Under the pieces are notes generated by a model that saw only the letters and a list, made by a program, of their open reading frames with translations, was not told the origin of the DNA and did no database searches. The position numbers and the translations under genes were made by a program. Source: Bacillota bacterium (lineage in GTDB: Bacteria > Bacillota > Desulfitobacteriia > Desulfitobacteriales > Desulfitobacteriaceae). From it: a stretch of DNA of 10,791 bases. How positions within the stretch are numbered: the first letter of the stretch is position 1; every line of letters starts with the position of its first letter. Positions 4,938-10,791 of this stretch are shown piece after piece. The stretch covers positions 1-10,791 of the forward strand of contig JAEWCM010000081.1 of NCBI GenBank assembly GCA_023390635.1, written 5' to 3'.

Positions 4938-7070
4938 ATGGAAGGAACAATCAAAACTACCTTATATATTTCCGGATTGCATTGTGCTGACTGTGCAGGA
5001 AAGATTGAGAGAGAAGTTAATCGCCTTGCCGGTGTAACAAATGCTAACCTTGATTTTATATCCCAAAAACTGGTGATTGAAGTTGAAGATAAAGGGATGC
5101 TGCAGAACATCGAAAAGCAGGCTCGGGAAACAGCTCTGAGTATTGAACCAGGAATTAAGATCACTTTGAAACCAAAAGAAGCTCCCGGTCATGATGGACA
5201 TATTCATAATCACGAGTTCGGCGAAAGCGGGACTGTTAAAAAAGTAGTATTCGGTTTGGGAGCGGTTTTATTTGGGAGCGCCTTTTTCCTTCAAGAATCT
5301 TCTCAATTACGATTTTTGATGTTCCTGATCAGTTATCTGCTGATCGGCGGGGAAGTCTTGTTGCGGGCTTTAAGAAATATGACTAAAGGAAAAATCTTTG
5401 ACGAAAATTTTCTTATGAGCATAGCCACGGTTGGGGCCTTTGCCATTGGGGAATACCCCGAAGGGGTGGCAGTGATGTTCTTTTATCAAGTGGGTGAATT
5501 TTTCCAGGACCGGGCTGTCAACCGTTCCCGTAAGTCTATTGCTGCCCTGATGGATATCCGTCCTGATTACGCTAACTTAAAAGTGGGCAGGGAAATCAAA
5601 AAAGTGGCACCTGAAGAAGTAAAGACCGGGCAGCAGATTGTTGTCAAGCCGGGAGAAAAGATCCCATTGGACGGTAAGGTGATGGAAGGACGTTCCACTT
5701 TAGATATTTCCGCTTTAACAGGAGAATCCTTGCCAAAAGATGTGGAACCAGGAAGTGAAGTCCTGTCTGGATCTATCAATAAAAACGGTATGCTGGTCAT
5801 TGAAACCACTAAGGAATTTGCCGAATCCACTCTGGCTAAAATCCTTGATCTTGTGCAGAATGCCAGTAGCAAGAAAGCCCCAATGGAAAAGTTTATAACA
5901 AAGTTTGCCCGTTATTATACACCGGCTGTAGTTTTCTCTGCTTTAGCCTTAGCGGTTATTCCTCCTTTAATCATACCAGGTGCCCTATTTTCAGAATGGG
6001 TGCGTCGAGCTTTGGTGTTCCTAGTCGTTTCATGCCCATGCGCTTTAGTAATCTCTATTCCGCTGGGATTTTTCGGCGGGATCGGAGCTGCTTCCCAGAA
6101 AGGAATTTTGATTAAAGGCAGCAACTATTTAGAAGCTCTTAATAATGTGGATACCGTAGTTTTTGATAAGACGGGAACGTTGACCCGGGGAGTCTTTGAG
6201 GTCGTTGAGATTGTCGGCAAAGGAGTTGTGGACGATGAAGAGCTACTGCTCCATGCGGCCAATGCCGAATCTTATTCCAACCATCCCATAGCGCTCTCTA
6301 TTCTGCGGGCTTATGGAAAAGAGATTGACCAAAATGAAATTGAGGGATACGAAGAAATTTCCGGTCATGGCATAAAGGTCAAGAGCAAGGGAAAAACTGT
6401 TCTGGCAGGCAACATGAAGCTAATGGAACGGGAAGGAATTGTATTTGAAGAAACTTTTGCCGGCGGTACATTGGTTCATTTGGCGATTGATGGTGACTAC
6501 GCAGGATTTATCCTGATTGCTGATGAAGTAAGAGCGGATAGTAAAGAAGCTATTCGCAACCTGAAAAAATCCGGAACCAGACAAGTGGTTATGTTAACCG
6601 GAGATAGTAAAGCAGTTGGGGAAAGAGTAGCGGCAGATGTGGGCGTAGATAAAGTATATGCCGAGCTTTTGCCACATCAAAAAGTTGAAAAGCTGGAAAT
6701 GTTGGATGAGAGGAAGGCAAAAAACGGTAACCTGGTGGCGGTGGGGGACGGAATAAACGATGCGCCTATTCTGGCCAGGGCAGATATCGGTGTGGCTATG
6801 GGAGGTTTAGGCTCTGATGCAGCTATAGAAGCGGCTGATGTTGTGCTGATGACAGATGAGCCCTCTAAGCTGGTTACGGCCATTAATATTGCCAAGGGGA
6901 CGCATAAAATTGTCTGGCAGAATATTATTTTTGCGTTAGGAGTTAAAGGAATTATTTTAATCTTGGGCGCTACTGGCTATGCTACGATGTGGGAGGCAGT
7001 GTTCGGTGATGTGGGGGTTTCCTTGATTGCTGTGCTGAATTCCATGCGGGTACTGAAAATGAAGGCTTAG
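4938..7070 (+). CDS. cadA: Zn/Cd/Pb-exporting P1B-type ATPase
   Basis: A 710-residue membrane pump that uses ATP to export soft divalent metals. The N-terminal metal-binding domain carries C16-x2-C19 (LHCADCAG), followed by a His-rich linker (GHDGHIHNH, 84-92). Signature motifs in order: TGES actuator loop (261-264), CPC in the sixth membrane helix (366-368), phosphorylated D410 in DKTGT, HP (449-450) in the nucleotide domain, and GDGINDAP (603-610). K670 in the seventh helix and D691 in the eighth match the ZntA-type transport site, which sets it apart from copper pumps. AGGGGAG (4921-4927) lies 10 nt before the ATG. It is the second gene under the metal-responsive promoter, and length is normal. 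CadA and ZntA names are used for the same function; the preferred metal is inferred. Confidence 0.95.
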   Translation: MEGTIKTTLYISGLHCADCAGKIEREVNRLAGVTNANLDFISQKLVIEVEDKGMLQNIEKQARETALSIEPGIKITLKPKEAPGHDGHIHNHEFGESGTVKKVVFGLGAVLFGSAFFLQESSQLRFLMFLISYLLIGGEVLLRALRNMTKGKIFDENFLMSIATVGAFAIGEYPEGVAVMFFYQVGEFFQDRAVNRSRKSIAALMDIRPDYANLKVGREIKKVAPEEVKTGQQIVVKPGEKIPLDGKVMEGRSTLDISALTGESLPKDVEPGSEVLSGSINKNGMLVIETTKEFAESTLAKILDLVQNASSKKAPMEKFITKFARYYTPAVVFSALALAVIPPLIIPGALFSEWVRRALVFLVVSCPCALVISIPLGFFGGIGAASQKGILIKGSNYLEALNNVDTVVFDKTGTLTRGVFEVVEIVGKGVVDDEELLLHAANAESYSNHPIALSILRAYGKEIDQNEIEGYEEISGHGIKVKSKGKTVLAGNMKLMEREGIVFEETFAGGTLVHLAIDGDYAGFILIADEVRADSKEAIRNLKKSGTRQVVMLTGDSKAVGERVAADVGVDKVYAELLPHQKVEKLEMLDERKAKNGNLVAVGDGINDAPILARADIGVAMGGLGSDAAIEAADVVLMTDEPSKLVTAINIAKGTHKIVWQNIIFALGVKGIILILGATGYATMWEAVFGDVGVSLIAVLNSMRVLKMKA

Positions 7071-7145
7071 ATGAATAAGAAAGATGCCGAGAAATGGTAT
7101 GATTATAATAATGGAAGGTTAGAATTGAAATTATCGAAAGATTAG
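7071..7145 (+). CDS. possible 24-residue small protein between the ATPase and methyltransferase genes
   Basis: An ATG directly abuts the ATPase stop codon and opens 24 codons, beginning MNKKDAEKWYDYNNG and ending LSKD, with the TAG stop lying inside the ribosome site of the next gene. The immediate stop-start junction would suit translational coupling and delivery of ribosomes to the methyltransferase. There is no clear Shine-Dalgarno of its own, and the peptide (charged, with W9, Y10 and Y12) resembles nothing I recognise. A TATAAT at 7104-7109 within it, without a good -35, could be an internal promoter. Chance is a fair alternative. Confidence 0.3.
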   Translation: MNKKDAEKWYDYNNGRLELKLSKD

Positions 7146-7157
7146 GAGGTATGAGGA

Positions 7158-7787
7158 ATGGAAGACTTGGCGGCTCGCCTGAGGCAGTGCAAAAAGCCTT
7201 CAGGGGATGAAGGCAGGCGAATTGCTGATGAGATGAATGAAAGCCATTATATGTTGACCGGATGGGGGCTGGAATACGGAGAGGTCCCTGCTGCCGGACA
7301 ATTTCTTGATATTGGCTGTGGGGGAGGAAGAACTCTCTATCGGTTAGCGGAAGCCGTACCGGAAGGAAACTTCTATGGAGTTGATTATTCACTGGATTGT
7401 GTCAACTGGTCCAAAGAGTACAATAAAAAGTGGATTGATCAAAGGCGTATGGAAGTCCGGCACGGCAGTGTGGAGGCACTGCCTTTTCCCGAAAACAGGT
7501 TTGACTTCATTACTGCTGTAGAGACGGTTTACTTTTGGCCTGATTTGATTAGGAACTTTCGGGAAGTTTACAGGGTTCTCAGACCTGGCGGCCAGTTTGT
7601 AATCATTATGGCTGCTTATGAAAATCCGGCTTTTGCTGCGACGAACCAGGTGTTCACCCAATCCGGCGACATGAAGATTTTTGCCCCGGAGGAATTAACT
7701 GAAGCTCTGGAAAAGGTAGGCTTTTCTAAAGTGGATGTGCATACTCGACCGGAGAAGAATTGGATATGCTGTGTGAACAGGAAATAG
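7158..7787 (+). CDS. class I SAM-dependent methyltransferase
   Basis: A 209-residue soluble Rossmann-fold methyltransferase. Motif I is FLDIGCGGG (49-57), which binds S-adenosylmethionine. D76 (GVDYS) ends the second strand and would hold the ribose. GSVEALPF (103-110) and RFDFITAVET (114-123) are the next core motifs, and VLRPGG (140-145) is the usual post-strand-5 turn. An N-terminal segment with MNESHYMLTGWGL (26-38) is probably a substrate lid. The start is fixed by TAGGAGG (7143-7149), 8 nt upstream. It follows the ATPase gene by 87 nt with no terminator, so it is probably in the metal operon. The substrate is unknown. It lacks a convincing ArsM cysteine pattern, so arsenite methylation is not supported; a small-molecule methyltransferase is the safest reading. 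Confidence 0.9.
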   Translation: MEDLAARLRQCKKPSGDEGRRIADEMNESHYMLTGWGLEYGEVPAAGQFLDIGCGGGRTLYRLAEAVPEGNFYGVDYSLDCVNWSKEYNKKWIDQRRMEVRHGSVEALPFPENRFDFITAVETVYFWPDLIRNFREVYRVLRPGGQFVIIMAAYENPAFAATNQVFTQSGDMKIFAPEELTEALEKVGFSKVDVHTRPEKNWICCVNRK

Positions 7788-7814
7788 AGAGCGATAATTG
7801 GAGTATCAAGAGTT

Positions 7815-8432
7815 ATGAATAAAAAAGTAGAAAAAACTTTGCATTATTTGCAGCTAAATAATATGGGTGGGTATTTTGTACAGGGAAAAACTCAATTGCT
7901 CGATTTGCTTTCGAATTTAATCAGCCCCGGAAAAACGGTGGGGTGCGGCGATTCAGTTACCTTGGAAGCAACCGGTGTATTAGATTTTTTAAGAAACGGA
8001 AATTATGTTTTTAATGATAAACACCGGTCTGGCTTATCAAAAGAAGAGAAACGGCAAATCTATCTGAGCAATTTTTCCGCCGATACTTTTTTAACCGGAG
8101 TCAATGCACTGACTACGGATGGGAAACTGTTTAATATAGATGGAAATGGCAGTCGTGTTGCCCCCATACTTTATGGCCCGGAACAGGTGATTGCGGTGGT
8201 AGGTATCAATAAACTGGTAGATTCGGCGGAAGAAGCCGTTACACGGGCCAGGCAGATTGCAGCTCCTTTAGACGCCAAACGCCTGAATAAAGAAACACCC
8301 TGCACTCTCCTTGGTAAATGTATTGATTGTCGGCACAAGCAGAGAATTTGCAATGATTTTGTCCTGATCACAGGACAATTTGTGAAAGACAGGATAAAAG
8401 TGATCATTATTAATAAGTCTTATGGATTTTAA
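7815..8432 (+). CDS. LUD-domain protein (LutC/YkgG-like), stand-alone
   Basis: A 205-residue protein of the LUD (DUF162) superfamily. Hallmarks are GKTVGCGDSVTL (39-50), the Asp/Asn/Gly-rich FNIDGNGSRVAPILYGP (106-122) and VIAVVGINKLV (125-135). LUD proteins include LutC of the lactate oxidation complex, but the partner genes lutA and lutB are not seen here, and this short stand-alone type has no assigned function. The C-terminal tail has C163-x5-C169-x2-C172-x6-C179, a possible metal or Fe-S site, which I recall as common in anaerobe members. GGAG about 11 nt upstream supports the ATG. It lies 27 nt after the methyltransferase and is the last gene of the unit, ahead of a strong terminator. 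Confidence 0.88.
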   Translation: MNKKVEKTLHYLQLNNMGGYFVQGKTQLLDLLSNLISPGKTVGCGDSVTLEATGVLDFLRNGNYVFNDKHRSGLSKEEKRQIYLSNFSADTFLTGVNALTTDGKLFNIDGNGSRVAPILYGPEQVIAVVGINKLVDSAEEAVTRARQIAAPLDAKRLNKETPCTLLGKCIDCRHKQRICNDFVLITGQFVKDRIKVIIINKSYGF

Positions 8433-8448
8433 TGTAGACTTGTTTTCG

Positions 8449-8484
8449 GCCCTGACCCGTTCCGGTCAGGGCTTTTATGTTTTT
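8449..8484 (+). terminator. rho-independent terminator closing the metal operon
   Basis: A perfect 9-bp GC-rich stem, GCCCTGACC (8449-8457) with GGTCAGGGC (8464-8472), has a 6-nt loop and is followed by TTTTATGTTTTT. It begins 16 nt after the LUD stop codon. Confidence 0.92.
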
Positions 8485-8521
8485 CAAATAAGTGAAGGGC
8501 TGTGCCTGTCAATCGAATTTG

Positions 8522-8530
8522 TGATACAAT
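8522..8530 (+). promoter_or_regulatory. extended -10 promoter of topB
   Basis: TGA followed by TACAAT (8525-8530) is a good extended -10. The -35 region (around 8501-8507) is poor. The predicted start near 8537 leaves a leader of about 57 nt before topB. Confidence 0.5.
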
Positions 8531-8593
8531 CATAAAGATATTATGAACAGGTTTTGCAGAGTGAAAATCTAGAGATGCGAGGAATAAACGACG

Positions 8594-10791
8594 ATGGGTA
8601 AAACATTGATATTGGCAGAGAAGCCTTCGGTGGGCAAGGAACTGGCCAGAGTATTGGGCTGCCAGCAATCCAAAGAAGGATGTAAGATAGGGAATCAATA
8701 TATTGTGACATGGGCGTTAGGTCATTTAGTAACGCTGGCTGATCCGGAATTTTACGGCGAACAGTATAAAAAATGGGATTTGGAGACACTGCCCATGCTG
8801 CCGTCCAAGATGGAACTGGTTGTGATTAAAGAAACGTCAAAACAGTTTCGGGTAGTAAAGGAACTTTTAAGAAACCCGGAAGTAAGCGAATTGGTGATTG
8901 CCACCGATGCCGGTCGGGAAGGTGAATTGGTGGCACGCTGGATCATTGAGAAATCCGGTTTTCGCAAACCAATTAAGCGGCTCTGGATTTCCTCCCAGAC
9001 GGACAAGGCGATCAAGGAAGGTTTTAAAAACCTCCGCCCAGCCAAAGATTACGATAATCTGTATGCTTCAGCGGTTTGCCGGGCCGAAGCGGATTGGTTG
9101 GTAGGCCTGAATGTGACCCGAGCCCTGACTTGCAAATACAATGCCCAACTGTCGGCAGGGCGTGTACAGACTCCTACCTTGGCAATTATTGTAGGACGGG
9201 AAGAAGAAATCAAAAATTTTTCCCCACGCACTTACTATGGCTTAGCTGCCTCGCTGGGAAACTTCACAGTGACTTGGCAGGATCAAAAAACCCGGCAGAG
9301 CAGAAGTTTTGATCAGGGACGAATTGAGGGATTAGCCGAAAAGTTGAAGGGGCAGCAGGCCAAAATTATCGCCGTCAAAAAGGAACATAAAAAGGAAGCC
9401 CCGCCTCTTCTGTATGATTTGACTGAATTGCAGCGGGATGCCAATCGCCGGTATGCATTTTCAGCGAAACAAACACTAAACATCATGCAGCGGCTTTATG
9501 AGCAGCATAAGCTGCTCACTTATCCCCGCACCGATTCCAGGTACCTTACGGCAGATATTGTTCCGACACTGGGGGAAAGGTTAAGAAGTGTGGCCATCGG
9601 TTCCTATGCTCCATTTGCCAAGAGCATCATCAGAAAAGGGATTAGTCCTTCCAAACGCTTTGTGGATAACAATAAGGTTTCGGACCATCATGCCATTATC
9701 CCTACCGAGGAGTATGTGGATTTAAACAGACTGTCTTCCGAGGAGATTAAGATTTACGACTTGGTAGTTAAGCGCTTCCTGGCTGTCCTAAGTACGGATT
9801 TTGTCTATGAGCAGACTACAGTGCAGGCTGATATCGGCGGAGAATGGTTCACGGCTAGAGGAAAAACGGTGAAGGAAAAGGGATGGAAGGAAATCTACGG
9901 TTCTGCTCTGGATGAAGGCGGGGAACAGAAGGAAGAAGATGGCATAGGGGAGCATGATGATAAGGAACAAATGCTTCCGGAAGTGAAACAAGGGCAGGTA
10001 TTTAAGGTGCAGGGAGTGAAGATCACCAGCGGACGGACCAAGCCTCCCGCCCGTTACAATGAAGCTACCTTGCTGTCGGCCATGGAGCATCCGGGTAAGT
10101 TTATCGATGATGAATCTTTGCGTAGCGTACTGGACAGTTCTAACGGAATTGGGACACCTGCCACCAGGGCCGATATTATTGAAAAGCTGTTTGCCACAAA
10201 TTATATCGAACGGCGGGGAAGAGAGATTATTCCCTTAAGTAAAGGAATCCAGCTGGTGGAGATGGTGCCGTCCGATCTTAAATCTCCCGAACTGACGGCT
10301 AAGTGGGAGGAAAGGCTCGCAGCAATCAGCAAGGGAAAGGAGAAACGTCAGGAGTTTATTGGTGAGATCAGGCAGTATGCCTCTCAATTGGTGGGCAGTG
10401 TAATTGCCAGTTCAGCCACTTATCGCCATGATAATCTGACGAGAACACCTTGTCCGGACTGTGGCAAATTTATGTTGGAGGTCAATGGAAAAAAAGGCAA
10501 GATGCTCTTGTGTCCGGACCGGGAATGCGGACACAGGGAAAACCTCTCATATCTGAGTAACGCCCGTTGTCCTAACTGCCATAAAAAGATGGAAGTGTCC
10601 GGAGAAGGAAGCAAAAAGATCTATGTCTGCCGCTGTGGATTCCGGGAAAAATTCGATAGCTTTAATAAACGCTTGTCAACCAATAAAAATAATCTTTCAA
10701 AGCATGAGGTGCAAAAATTCTTGCATAATCAGGAAAAGAATGGCGGGCAAGGCGATACAGAAGCCCTTTCTCCTTTTGCCCAGGCGTGGGC
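8594..10791 (+). CDS. topB: DNA topoisomerase III, C-terminus cut by the window edge
   Basis: A type IA topoisomerase of at least 732 residues that relaxes and decatenates DNA by passing strands through a transient single-strand break. The Toprim domain opens with TLILAEKPSVGKELA (4-18) and carries DAGREGE (105-111) as its metal-binding motif. SAGRVQTPTL starts at 187, the catalytic tyrosine is Y310 in TYPRTDSR, and GIGTPATRADII starts at 518. An acidic insert (about 440-463) is rich in Glu and Asp. Two four-cysteine zinc modules follow: C620, C623, C640, C645 and C659, C662, C679, C681, then a polar Asn/Lys tail. The frame is open at the right edge, so a few residues are missing. The start is supported by GAGG 11 nt upstream (8579-8582); spacing is on the long side. 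The gene has its own promoter and follows a terminator. Confidence 0.96.
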   Translation, partial: MGKTLILAEKPSVGKELARVLGCQQSKEGCKIGNQYIVTWALGHLVTLADPEFYGEQYKKWDLETLPMLPSKMELVVIKETSKQFRVVKELLRNPEVSELVIATDAGREGELVARWIIEKSGFRKPIKRLWISSQTDKAIKEGFKNLRPAKDYDNLYASAVCRAEADWLVGLNVTRALTCKYNAQLSAGRVQTPTLAIIVGREEEIKNFSPRTYYGLAASLGNFTVTWQDQKTRQSRSFDQGRIEGLAEKLKGQQAKIIAVKKEHKKEAPPLLYDLTELQRDANRRYAFSAKQTLNIMQRLYEQHKLLTYPRTDSRYLTADIVPTLGERLRSVAIGSYAPFAKSIIRKGISPSKRFVDNNKVSDHHAIIPTEEYVDLNRLSSEEIKIYDLVVKRFLAVLSTDFVYEQTTVQADIGGEWFTARGKTVKEKGWKEIYGSALDEGGEQKEEDGIGEHDDKEQMLPEVKQGQVFKVQGVKITSGRTKPPARYNEATLLSAMEHPGKFIDDESLRSVLDSSNGIGTPATRADIIEKLFATNYIERRGREIIPLSKGIQLVEMVPSDLKSPELTAKWEERLAAISKGKEKRQEFIGEIRQYASQLVGSVIASSATYRHDNLTRTPCPDCGKFMLEVNGKKGKMLLCPDRECGHRENLSYLSNARCPNCHKKMEVSGEGSKKIYVCRCGFREKFDSFNKRLSTNKNNLSKHEVQKFLHNQEKNGGQGDTEALSPFAQAW

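Noticed and set aside
4938..7070. Copper-exporting ATPase
   Set aside because: The CPC motif is shared, but K670 and D691 in the last membrane helices match ZntA/CadA pumps, and the regulator is CadC-like.
7158..7787. ArsM arsenite methyltransferase
   Set aside because: Although next to a metal pump, it is short and does not show the set of conserved cysteines expected for ArsM; only the generic methyltransferase core is supported.
2843..10614. Long antisense open frames opposite gltX, the ATPase gene, the methyltransferase gene and topB
   Set aside because: They overlap well-supported genes, lack ribosome sites and domain motifs, and are shadows of the coding frames. No CRISPR array, insertion sequence or replication origin was seen.

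Overview
The window reads as chromosomal DNA of an anaerobic, low-to-moderate GC Firmicute, most likely a clostridial relative of the Peptococcaceae/Desulfitobacteriaceae. This is inference: it rests on strong AGGAG-type ribosome sites, sigma-A-like promoters, U-tract hairpin terminators, a CadC-type regulator, a Firmicutes-type TopB, a stand-alone LUD protein with a cysteine-rich tail and a B12-binding radical SAM enzyme. No marker fixes the genus.

Layout. (1) 1-719 is AT-rich and has no convincing complete protein gene. On the minus strand it holds a coding-like fragment running off the left edge (1-113) and a compact transcription unit: a perfect TTGACA-N17-TATAAT promoter at 300-328 and a hairpin plus T10 terminator at 173-210, giving a predicted RNA of about 120 nt that includes a 14-codon ORF. 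On the plus strand there are CRP/FNR-like inverted repeats (559-608). (2) 720-2576 encodes a B12-binding-type radical SAM enzyme of unknown substrate, closed by a strong terminator. (3) 2639-4363 holds gltX (glutamyl-tRNA synthetase) followed by tRNA-Glu(CUC), which has its own promoter, and a terminator. (4) 4400-8484 looks like one long metal-controlled unit: consensus promoter, a perfect 11-4-11 ArsR/SmtB operator over the transcription start, a CadC-like repressor, a CadA/ZntA-type Zn/Cd/Pb ATPase, a possible 24-codon ORF, a class I methyltransferase and a LUD-domain protein, ended by a strong terminator. (5) 8522-10791 carries topB (topoisomerase III), truncated by the right edge.

How the genes work together. 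The repressor and ATPase form a standard sense-and-export pair: metal binding releases the operator and the pump exports the metal. The methyltransferase and LUD protein follow without a visible terminator and may be co-induced; their link to metal stress is unproven. The synthetase charges the tRNA encoded just after it. The radical SAM gene and topB appear to be independent units.

The items most worth a second look are the minus-strand leader-like RNA near the left end, the metal operon extended by a methyltransferase and a LUD protein, and the orphan radical SAM enzyme.
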